Assembly: GCA_022563535.1 (NCBI GenBank)
Contig: JADFNE010000004.1
Location: 1 to 64,000, forward strand
DNA from: Myxococcales bacterium
GTDB lineage: Bacteria; Myxococcota_A; UBA9160; UBA4427
DNA: 64,000 nt
Direction of reading: 5' to 3'
Below are positions 48,801 to 57,700 of this stretch, piece after piece; position 1 is the stretch's first letter; each line of letters begins with the position of its first letter. The translations under genes and the position numbers were made by a program. Below the pieces are notes generated by a model. That model worked only from the letters and a program-made list of their open reading frames with translations. It was not told where the DNA came from and did no database searches.

Positions 48801-51736
48801 GCGTGCATCTGGCTGAGACACGAAGCACCCCAGAGCCGTTGATCGTTTGTGGCCGCGGCGTCTTTCCCCTCGAACACCCAGCTCATTGCCTCCGCGAGTC
48901 CGTCGAAGCGACGTCCGAGCCGATCGCCCAACTCGGGCAACGCCGCCAGCAGTTCTTCGCCCATGCCGTGGTATGCCGAACCGGCGGAGGTAAAGACGAA
49001 TGCGAGATCACCGCGGACCGGCTCGGCGCGATAGTGAACGCCCTCGCCCGGCGGAGCACCATCGATAATATGTGCGCGCGCCCGCTGGATCCTTTGCTTT
49101 AGCGTCTCGTCGTCCCCCGCGACCAGAACCAATCGCGCGGGCAATGCCGTGCTCGAAGAATCGCTTGCAGGTGTCGAGGTTCTCCCCTCGTCAAGCGCCG
49201 CCAACACGCTACTTGCGTCGCGACCTTCGTAAATATGTAACATCATCGAGCTGCGCTCAGAACGAGGCGGCGATTCAACGTGTTCCGCGAGACTCCAAAT
49301 CGACTCAACGCCCTCTGCGCCGCTCATCGCCGCAACGGCCAGGCGCGCGGTTCTCCTACCGGACGAAAGCCAAGGCCTGCCATCCGGGCGTCTGCGGTGA
49401 TGAAGAGACAGGGCCGCGGCGGTCAGATGCAAAAGTCCCGAGGCCGCGTGCGCGTGTCCCCAACGATCGTCGAGAGATCCGATTTCGCTCTGGGGACCAA
49501 AGTTCAGTACCCGGTCGTCGGTCGTTACTTCTCTGTCTCCGTCGATTACAGCGTAGATCCGATCGCCGTCGCGCTCAGCATCTTCGAGACGCTTGATCAC
49601 CAATGCGACTGCGGCATCTCCGGGAATCTCGCATCCCGATCCCGAAGACAGACACTCGCGAGCGGCCGCGACATGAACAGGCTCGCACGACATGTCTACC
49701 GCTCCGACCAGCGCGGCATCGAGTTCGTGCTCGCGCAGAGCACGCAGCGCAACCCTTAGCGCTTCGAGTCCGGAGCGTTCTTCCAACGAGATCGTGCAGC
49801 TCGGTCCGGCGAGGTCCAGTTGACGGTTGAGCCGGTTCGCCACGATGTTCGGCATGCTGCCGATGACCCCGGCGGATTCGAGCACATCGACCACGCCATC
49901 GCGCGCGTTTCCCAACCAATCCTCTTCGGCTTGACTCTCCAGGTCGATCCCCAAAGCCACGGCCCACTCTGCGAGTCGCCAGCGTGCGCCGTAACGCGCG
50001 ACCTCCGGATCGGTCCCCATGCCGACATAGACGCCGGTTCGCTCCCTGGGCAGAGCAGCGACTTCGGCCGCCGCCTGGCATCCGGCGTCCAACATCAGAA
50101 GCTGCTGTGGAAGTGTCTGTCGCAGATCGTTGGGCGGGATTCCGAGCGCCGCGATATCGACATCGAAGACCTCGATGCGCCCCTCGAGTTTTCCACTCGC
50201 GTCGGGCTTCACACAACTCGCTCCCCCGAGCAAAGCATCGCTGAAGGCAGCGCGATCGGGACAACCAGACGCCACGACCCCAACGCCCACAATCGCGACG
50301 GGCACGAGCTTGTCGCCGACCACAAATTTTGCCAACTGAGGATCCGCCGGAACGGCGTTGGCAATGGATCGCTCTGGATCAAATTGTTCGACAATCAAGT
50401 GTGCGTTGTTGCCACCAAAGCCGAAGGCCGAGATCCCGGCGCGCCTCACCCCGTCCGATACAAAGCCGGGCACTTGCCAGGGTTCCGCTTTTTCGAGAAT
50501 GCGAAAAGAGGATCCGTCGATCGCATCGATCGGGTCGTCGGCGTGAAGTGTCGGCGGACGAACGGAGGCGCGCATGCCCTCCAGTACTTTGATCAGACCG
50601 GCGACACCTGCCGCGGTGATGAGATGTCCCATGTTCGATTTGAGCGAGCCGATCCCGACAGGCTCCGGCAGGGTTCCGAAAACATCGCCGAGGCTTTCGA
50701 TTTCCGTTGCATCGCCGATCGCGGTACCGGTTGCGTGGCACTCGAGCAGCGAAATATCCCGGGGCGACACGCCGCTCACTTCGTAGGCCGCGCGAATGGC
50801 GCGCACCTGGCCTTCTCGCGCGGGAACCAATGCGCCCTGACCGCGGCCGTCGTTCGAGAGCCCCACCCCGCGGATCACACCCAGGATCTCATCTCCGTCG
50901 CGACGCGCATCTGCTAGCCGTCGCAGCGCAACGAACGCCGCTCCCTCGGCCGGCATCAAGCCGTCGGCTTCGCGATGGAAGGGGCGGCTCCGCCCGCTCT
51001 TGCTGAGCGCCGAGAGCGCCGAGAACCCGACGTGGATGAAGAGATCGTCCGCACAATTGACTGCACCCGCGAGCATGACATCGGCCCGATCGTCGTGGAG
51101 CCAGTCACACGCATACTTGATCGCATAGAGCGAACTCGCGCAGGCGGCGTCGAGGGCAAAGGCGCCGGCTTTGAGCTCGAGCGCGCGTTCGAGAATCAGC
51201 GCCGGCAACCCCGAAGTAAATCGATTGCGCGGATCGGGTCGTGGCTCGGTCGCCGAAAGGTCTGAGTCGGCTCTCCAGATCGATTCGGCGTAGCGCGACA
51301 TCGACGCGGAAGGAAAGGACAAGTTGCCGAAGATGGCGCCAACTCGCGTGCCACTCGCTGCGTGCCCCGCATCTCGCAATGCTTCGCGCGCAGTGTGGAG
51401 CACCCACTGAAAGAGTGGATCCAGGCTCGTCACATCTTCTGCTTCGATCGCGAACCCGGTCGGATCAAAGCACTGCTCGAACCCCTTCACATAGCCACCG
51501 CGATCGGTGGAGGTGCGATCGACCGTGGAGGACCCAGCCGCGAGCACTCGTTCGGTCGCAATCCCCCACCGACCGGCCGGCACCGGACCGAGAACGTCCT
51601 TCCCCGCCAGAACCAGTTCCCAGAGTTCTTTGGGATTCAGCGCGCCCGGCAGCACGCAGGCACGTCCAACGATCGCGATCGGTTCGAAAGAGGGATTCGC
51701 AGGTCGAGAAGATGAAGGGGGTGATGATGACGACAA
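42857..51736 (-). CDS. pfa3: PUFA synthase subunit Pfa3 (KS-CLF-AT-DH-DH-DH'-AGPAT)
   Basis: 2959 residues. KS has Cys199 in LDAACASSLYA plus His motifs ECHATGT and NMGHLITAAG. The second KS-like domain is a chain length factor: where DTACSSS is expected it has SLEERSG, so the Cys is Glu653. AT: Ser997 in GYSSGES. Then a Gln/His-rich helix and Pro/Val linker. Two FabA-like double-hotdog dehydratases: His1745 (DGHFKNDPCMPGTLM) and His2148 (KAHFFQDPVQPGSL). A PKS-type DH-like fold follows (NLFHGPAFQLM, HPALLDAALHG), then at about 2550-2630 a degenerate AcpS-like stretch. The end is an AGPAT domain: NHQVQIE with His2692 (NHx4E) and HPQGTRS in place of FPEGTRS. The only N-terminal start is TTG, one codon after the in-frame TAG of pfa2. 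It likely elongates, dehydrates and transfers the finished PUFA to a glycerolipid. Confidence 0.9.
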   Translation of the reverse strand: MSSSSPPSSSRPANPSFEPIAIVGRACVLPGALNPKELWELVLAGKDVLGPVPAGRWGIATERVLAAGSSTVDRTSTDRGGYVKGFEQCFDPTGFAIEAEDVTSLDPLFQWVLHTAREALRDAGHAASGTRVGAIFGNLSFPSASMSRYAESIWRADSDLSATEPRPDPRNRFTSGLPALILERALELKAGAFALDAACASSLYAIKYACDWLHDDRADVMLAGAVNCADDLFIHVGFSALSALSKSGRSRPFHREADGLMPAEGAAFVALRRLADARRDGDEILGVIRGVGLSNDGRGQGALVPAREGQVRAIRAAYEVSGVSPRDISLLECHATGTAIGDATEIESLGDVFGTLPEPVGIGSLKSNMGHLITAAGVAGLIKVLEGMRASVRPPTLHADDPIDAIDGSSFRILEKAEPWQVPGFVSDGVRRAGISAFGFGGNNAHLIVEQFDPERSIANAVPADPQLAKFVVGDKLVPVAIVGVGVVASGCPDRAAFSDALLGGASCVKPDASGKLEGRIEVFDVDIAALGIPPNDLRQTLPQQLLMLDAGCQAAAEVAALPRERTGVYVGMGTDPEVARYGARWRLAEWAVALGIDLESQAEEDWLGNARDGVVDVLESAGVIGSMPNIVANRLNRQLDLAGPSCTISLEERSGLEALRVALRALREHELDAALVGAVDMSCEPVHVAAARECLSSGSGCEIPGDAAVALVIKRLEDAERDGDRIYAVIDGDREVTTDDRVLNFGPQSEIGSLDDRWGHAHAASGLLHLTAAALSLHHRRRPDGRPWLSSGRRTARLAVAAMSGAEGVESIWSLAEHVESPPRSERSSMMLHIYEGRDASSVLAALDEGRTSTPASDSSSTALPARLVLVAGDDETLKQRIQRARAHIIDGAPPGEGVHYRAEPVRGDLAFVFTSAGSAYHGMGEELLAALPELGDRLGRRFDGLAEAMSWVFEGKDAAATNDQRLWGASCLSQMHAELTRGLLEIEPDAAIGYSSGESNSLFALGAWTDMDAMRREIDESGLYTNELAGPFDAIARVWGAADGQLEEVRWAVWGLLAPVARVREWIASEERLHLAIIHTKNDCVIAGDADACQRIVQRVSEELGNGRCHKLDYNMAAHVPEVDEFRDAWLDIHRREVTPVPGVRFYSGGSDAAYTPETEACTQTIMNQAHRTLDFSQVIERAWADGVRVFIEHGPMSACSGWIRDLLGERNQQAVVVALDRKGRGIETIFEAIAALIAAGVPVDPSRLLERLNPVVRDTSPQLSATDQQRKTPHLRLPGHREAVRFPTRSKHSDGVEIMQPAPALPSIMDEDWVVPAAIQTEIPLPIEVPAAAAISAPTGSAGPAVDVWQQHVEQLSRVHQQFVSQQAQMHQRFLALRQNLRPTAEVLSTGGTVLAPVVQPIVSAPAPIVQTKVTAPSSHPRPAVVAAPKPVTKPVPSKLDEPDPVSNQVIQHPIGPTLDRAQVEIHASGRISEIYGPMFEQQDGFARQVRMPEPPLLLADRVTGIDAKPGEHGAGIMWTETDVLDDSWYLNRGRMPAGIMIESGQADLMLISYMGADFLNQGERVYRLLGCELTYEGDLPQPGDTLCYEIHVDGHARQDDIRLFFFHYQCLIDGVPRISIKGGQAGFFSDEELANSEGILWSAEEAEPTKNPRLDPPAVACTQSSFDRAQLRAFAEGRTWECFGDGFEHSRTHTESPAIQSGKMLFLDEVSEFDPTGGPWGRGYLRAEAPVHPDDWFFDGHFKNDPCMPGTLMFEGCLQAMSFYLAALGFTLERDSWRFQPVIGESIQMRCRGQVTPQSKHVVYEVFVEEVIDGPVPTLYADLLCTVDGRKAFHARRTGLSLVPDWPLSNRKELLASLVESKPVASVPTKDGGRFAFDQKSMLACAWGKPSDAFGPMYTRFDAPGRVPRLPGPPYLFVSRATKISGEIGAMEVGSTVEIEYDIPPDAWYLNENGARTLPYCVILEAALQPCGWLASYIGSALTVDDEVCFRNLDGTATLEAELFEDAGTLRTAVTLKNISKAAGMIVVSFDVECFLSGEQGERRVYVMDTVFGFFPPEALSLENQIGQPTSDEQRALLSEASDFNLDLTGEPDRYFAGSLRLGGARLRTLDRVTGYWPEGGAESLGRVRAERSIDAEDWYFKAHFFQDPVQPGSLGIEAMIQTLQFFMLESGMGEGIDAPRFEPIALGRPMTWKYRGQVVPLNNTVQVTLDVTEVGRDENGPFAIASASLWCDGIRIYSADGMGMRIVSGAPPSRGRKSKSSEVILDPAVDLWLADHCPTWNRPALPMMCIADQLACAVPGQVVALHDVQLKGWVDFDGPRRLWTEVEPRSANSYFVQLYADSGDALDSSEGIEVASARVETGDRKPAPPALNAEEGREISDPYLSGNLFHGPAFQLMKRGEITDHGASLVLDASAGSVPIGLLHPALLDAALHGIPHDQLHLWAPEIAKDKVAYPARITALTLYGEIPNRGEVRCEIRFDGYLAKPDLPRFKIQLIGDQGVFAELSLVEACFPKGALGSATPLDRRSFLRDREFVEGVSLSRRRNGETRLCEAEVLASDWMPGTIEGIYRSKDVETIAIKEHLALRERLHPGDLPDALPLNRLAIEVYRDGQDFVVRDETGFDRNSRSLALERLHRFWNPLLGIDSQWLGQDLWEGLIQRYVGRVVVEDPDAFASLGGRGAIFVGNHQVQIESLLVTNMLSALTGTQVVTMANAKHEQGWIGWILKMLATYPGARDPKSILYFDQSKPDSMFEILANLKPDLAAGRRAFFVHPQGTRSQSCREPVTKISSLFLDLALELEIPIVPIRISGGLSVQPAVGKLEFPIAHGAQDYTIGAPISPKELGSFAYGERGRRVLAAMNALGPPLKHEKPNAGDRAFSARVNKWQKETGASEIEATFFRILQEAPLAGSETLQLIEGARHRLLRLGSDPVSVWLGSLAAKLYGPQGPKVEVGA

Positions 51737-51739
51737 TCG

Positions 51740-54700
51740 CTACGCCTGTTCCTGGCTGGGCAGTAGATGCGTTTCCACGCCAATGAACTCCGCGAGCAGG
51801 TTGCCACTGGCATCGTGAAACACCAGATCCGAAACGCTCTTGCTCCCGACAGCACTCCGGCCCGTGAGCGTGCAGCGGATCGGTTCGCTTGTCGGTGCGT
51901 CTGCCCAGGTTCGAATCTCGTTGATTCCCGTCGGGAGCGATGCACCTCCGAGCACATGCTTGCACCAGAGCAACGCGAGCTGCAGCCCACCGTCGAACGC
52001 GAGCGGGTCCGTGATCCACACCGTCTTGCCCGAGTTGGAACGCTCGTCCGCCCAACTCGATTGCTCTACCCCGGAAAGCTCCGCGACCATGCCGCGCTCC
52101 GAGATGCCAGAGATGTTTTGAATCACCTGGAACGCGGGTCCGTGGAACAAAAGCTCGCCGTCGTAGATTTCGGCCTCGCCCCAACTCCCGAGCGCGAGTT
52201 CCTGTTCGTCGACCACATGGGACTGCGAGGTACCGCGCTCGGTAGCCAGTTCCGCGGTGCACCGGTAGTAGATGCCGCCCTTGCGATCTGCCAATTCCAG
52301 GGCCACCGTGGCTCCACTCCCATTGGTCAATTGTCGGGCGTGCACGACCAAATGCTCGCAACCTCCAGCGAACTCTCGCAACGATATTCCGCGCAACACC
52401 TTGAGCTCCGACAAACGCTCGAGCACCAACTCGGGACCAAATGCCTTCGCGCAGCGCGAGAACCATTCGATCACCATCGCGATCGGAACGACCGGCGTGC
52501 CCTTGATCGCATGATCCGCGAGATAGGGATGGGTCTCGTCCCCGACGACTACGCTCAGGGAAAACGACCGCCCTTGCAATTCGGGATCCGACAATGCGGC
52601 GAGTGCTTCGGCCTTGGGTTCGCCCCCTAGTACCAACTCGATCTGCTCGGGAGCGCTGCCCGCCACCTCGTCGACCAACATCTTGGCACCGACGCCGAGC
52701 GGGATCAGCGGCACACCCATCGATTCAAAGTGCGCCTTCAACTGCGGGCTCACCATTCCGCCTTCCCATGGGCCCCAACCGAGAGACTTCACCAGACAAG
52801 CACCGTTGCGACGCCTGAATTCCGCAACCGCGACCTTGTTCAGCACTTCGTTCGCCATCGCGTAGTCGACCTGGCCCACGTTTCCACAGCGCGCCGCTAC
52901 CGAAGAGAAGAAGCACAACAACGCGATTGGATCGTCGGCCGTGGCGGCCAGCAGCGTGCGCAGCCCTTCGACCTTCGTATCGAAGACGCGATCGAATTGA
53001 TCACCGGTCTTCTCGGTGATCCGCTTGTCTGCGATCACTCCGGCGCCGTGCACGATTGCGGCAATGTCTCCCCAGTCGGCGCGGACCTCGGTCAGTGCCG
53101 CTGAGACCGATTCGAGACTCGTTACATCTACCGCCATGTATCGCGCCTGCGAGCCCGCTTTCTCGATCTGCGAAACCGTGTCCCGCACCTCGCGACTCGC
53201 AAGTATTGAGCCGACCTGCTTGCCGAGTGCGACCGGTGTCAGTTTTTCTCCGAGCGAAACCGCATGTGCGAGCAGCGCGCGTTTGAGCGCCGCGTCTCCC
53301 TCGACGCCGTGGCAACACGGCGGATCTTCTGCGAGTTCCGTGCGTCCGAGCAGCACGAAGCGGAGTGCCGCTTCGCTCGCCAATCCGATCAACGTGGTTG
53401 CGGTGACGCCACGCGCGCCACCCGAGGCCACCACAACATCTCCATCGCCCAGTACAGGGGTCCCGCGAACGACTTCGACGGGCTGGCTTCGCAGCACAAC
53501 GCGTCTGCCCGACGCACTGAGTCCCACATCGAGATCGGGGCCACCCAAAACGAGTTCGTCCGCGATCGCGCTGGCGAGTTGTTCACCACTGCGTCCCGCG
53601 CGTTCGAGGTCGATCGCCTTGACCGAAACTCCCGGCCACTCCTGGGCGACGGTACGTGCCAACCCTGCACATCCGGCGAGCCAGGCCCGCGCTGGTGCGA
53701 AGTCCCCTGTTCCAAAGTTTCCACCCGTATCCTGCAGCGTGACGAACACGCCCTCGCCGGATGCCTTCGCTTCGAATCGCTCTGCTACCGCACGGGCGAC
53801 TTCGAAGGCTTCGCGATTGACGCGCGTCGCAGCGAGATCGTCCGAGACTTCGCGCAAGCCGCCAAGAAAGACCACACCGCGAAGATCGCCCGCCGGAATT
53901 TGCGTCACCGCGACAGCGGACACGCCCCGGGTTTCCAGGGCTTCGGCTACCTGTTGCGCAAGCCCTGTCCCCTCGTCGGTGACAATGATTTGCCCTTCCC
54001 CGAAGAGACCATTTTGTGCCATCCCAATCGCCGGCTGCTCGACGGCTGCGAGCACATAGCGACCGAGGCCTGCGCCCACTGGAGGGTCGTCGGCATCACT
54101 GGCCGCTTCGTCGGCCGCGGAAGCGCGGTTCGGGCTCGTGCTAGTTTCGCGTCCCAACTGCCCGTTCAGGTATTCGACCACCTGGCCCAGGGTCGCGAGC
54201 TTGGCCATTACCGCGGTATCGACTTCCGGCAGACCCGGCGCCAGATCGTTCATCGCGGAGAGAATCTCTACTCGCTTGATCGAATCGATCCCGAGGTCAG
54301 CCTCGAGTTCCATTTCCATGTTCAACATCTCCGGCGGATAACCGGTCTTGTCCGACACCACTTCGAGCAACAACGCGTGCAGATCGACTCCGCCACGATT
54401 GGCTTCTGGCTGAACCGCGGGCGGCTCGACCTCCGGTGCCGCCACCGGAGCAACGGCCGGGGGGACGGACTGGACGACCGGCGGCGTCACGAACGCAGGA
54501 GCGGTCGGCATGGGTTGAGCAACAGCGATTGCCGGTTGCACCACGGGTGCCGCCGCAATCGGTGAAGAGAGCGGCGCAGCAATCGGTGCCTGAATTGGCT
54601 GCACAACCGGTGCCGCGGTTGCCGCGGGTTGCAATCCGGCCTGCACCGAAAACGATTGGAAGCTGCGTTCGATCGTATCCAGATAGGCGGTATGGGTCTG

Positions 54701-57700
54701 GGCCATCGCCTGCATGTACGCCGCATGAGCTTCTGCGGTGTGACGTTGAGCTTCCTGATAAGCCTGCGCCCAACCGGGTGACGCCGCGGCGGGAGCCGGG
54801 GCAGTGCTTTGTGTGATCTGTCCAGCAATTGTTGGAGCAACAACTGTCGGATCAACAATTGTCGGATCAACAACAGCTGGCGCCGCAGTCTGTGCGGTAG
54901 CGCGGTCGGATTCGCTGCGAGGTACTTCGACGTACACGGTCTCGATCTCCTTTTCTTTGCGGGGCGGGTTCGGCCCAGGTAGCGCGGCTGTGCCTCCCTG
55001 GGGCGGATATGGCTTGCCGTAGTTGCTGCCGTTGATCGGAATCTTGAGCTTCGGCTCCGCGCGATCGTGCGGGTTCTCGGTCTCGACGAAGTCCGACCAC
55101 AGTGATGCGTAGTCGAGCGCGTGTCCCTCGACCGACAATCGCGCGATCGCCTCGAAGAAGCTGCGCACTCCGTCCCTGCCCTTGCGATCGAGGTTCACCG
55201 CGGCATGGGGCCGATCCTCGAGAATTCGTCCCACCAGGCCGGTCAACACCGACCCCGGTCCAACCTCGACGAAACTCCGCACACCCGCTGCGTACATGGA
55301 TTCGATCATGTCGACGAACTTCACCGGGCAAGCGAGTTGTTCCGCGAGCTTCGCGCGCAGCGTGTTCGGGTTCGGATCGTGGACCGCCCCGGTCGTATTC
55401 GAGTAGACGGGTTTCGCCGGGGCGGAGAACTCGACCTCCGCCAGGTATTCGCCAAACGCTCCGCTCGCCTTCTCCACCACCGGTGAATGAAATGCCGTTG
55501 CGACGGGAAGCCTGCGCGCCGTGATGTTCTGCTCGGCGAGCTTCGCCTCGACGGCCTCGATCTCGTCGGTCTCTCCCGAGAGCACGACTTGTTGGGGAGC
55601 ATTGTGATTCGCAATCACGACTCGGCTGTCCCAGCCCGCGAGCAGGTCGCGGATCTCTTCGATCGGCTTGGACACCGCGGTCATCGCGCCCGGGGTCACC
55701 GCAGCCTGGGCCATCAACTCGCCACGCCGACGGGCGACCGCGAGGAAATCCTTCTCGCTGAGAACGCCCGCGGCGTGCAGCGCCGTGACCTCGCCGAAGC
55801 TATGCCCCGCGAAACAATCCGCTTGCAGACCCAAACCGTCTAGCAGACGCAAGAGCGAAAGACTGGTGCAACCGATCGCGGGTTGCGCCCACTCGGTCGC
55901 GGACAGGGTGCTGGCCTGACTGGCCTTTTCCTCGTCTTCGAACGCAGTACGGGGGAACACCACGTGATGAAGGCGCGTCGTCCCGTCCCATTTGAAGTCC
56001 GCCGCGCGATCCCAGGGCTCGATCGCGCTGGCGAAGTGCATCGCGACCGACGCGCCCATGTGCAGGTACTGACTGCCCTGCCCGGAAAAGAGATACGCGA
56101 GATCTCCAACGCTACTGCCCTGACCGGTGCCGTAGTAAATCCCGGTCGGGGTCGAAAACGATTGGGCAGGTGCGCTGTCGATGCTCGTCGCGGCCTGCTC
56201 GAGCTTGACAGCCAGGTCGGCTTCGTCGTTGGCGACCACGGCCAGACGCACCGGCGCCGCCGGGTCGAACTGAAGTTGGCTAGTGCGCGCCAGCCATTGT
56301 AGATACCCGGACTTCGAACTCTCGCTGGCACGCGAGCGTGCTTCTGCGACCAAAGCGTCGGGGCTTCCTCCGGAGAGTGTCACCAGCTCGGAGCCGAGAG
56401 CCCGCAAGCGCTTCGCAGGTCGCGACGCGACGCCGTCCTTGGGTGTGTACTCGGTCATGGCAATATGAAAGTTCGATCCACCAAAGCCGAACGAACTCAC
56501 CGACGCGCGCCGGGGGTGACTCGAGTCGCGCACCCAGGGTCTTGTCTGCGTCGAGAGATGGAACGGAGACTGTTCGATTTCGAGCAACGGGTTGGGCCGC
56601 TCCACCTTGATCGTCGGCGGCAAGACCTTGTGGTGCAGTGCCATCACGGCTTTGAAGAGTCCCGCGGCTGCCGAGGCCGCCTTGGTGTGGCCGATCTGCG
56701 ACTTCACGGAACCAATCGCACACCACTGCATGTCTTCCCGGCCCGATTCGCTAAACGCGGTCGTGAGCCCCTTGAACTCCGCGGCGTCCCCCGCCTTGGT
56801 ACCGGTCCCGTGTGCTTCGACGAGTTCCACCTGCTCCGGGCCGAAGTCCGTCTGTGCGTAGGTGCGGCGCAGCGCTCTGGCCTGTCCCTCTGGAAGCGGC
56901 GCGTAGACACTCTTGGCCCGGCCATCCGACGACGAACCCACGGCGTTGATGACAGCGTAAATTCGATCTCCATCGCGCTCCGCATCTTCGAGACGTTTGA
57001 GCGCCACCATCCCGAGCCCCTCACCGAGCATGGTGCCGTCGGCCTGATCCGAGAAGGGGCGGCAGTCGCCAGTCGGGGACAGAGCCGGCGTTTTGCTGAA
57101 GCACATGAACATGAAAATGTCGTTCATCGCGTCGACGCCACCGGTGATGACCATGTCCGAATCGCCGAGATAAAGTTCGTTGACTGCCATCGAGAGTGCC
57201 GAAAACGTCGAGGCACACGCGGCATCCGTCACGCAATTGGTACCGCCGAGATCAAGTCGGTTTGCGATGCGGCCAGCAACCACATTACCCAGCAGCCCGG
57301 GAAACGTGCTTTCGCGCCAGGGCGTGTACTGATCGGAGATGCGATCGCAGACCGCTTGCACCTCTGCTTCGGGCAGGCCGCTGTCGCGCAGCGCTTTCAC
57401 CCAAACCGGGCGCTGGAGCCTGCTCACCATCGAACCCAACAACTCCTGGCCCGAGGTCACGCCCAGGATCACCGAGATATTCGAACGATCGAGCTTTTTG
57501 AGGGCTTCACTCGACTGATTGCACGCATCTTCGAGAACGCGCTGGGCGACGATCAATGCGAGCAGTTGCGCGGTATCGGTTTCGGGGACGAGGTTTGGGG
57601 GCACGCCCCAGCCGAGGGAATCGAAGTCGATGTCCTTCAGAAACGCGCCGCGCTTCGCATAGGTCTTGTCCGGCACCGAGGGGTCGGGGTCGTAGTAGTC

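Noticed and set aside
53264-54565. 433-residue plus-strand open frame
   Set aside because: Antisense to the ACP-KR part of pfa2; no domain and no ribosome binding site.
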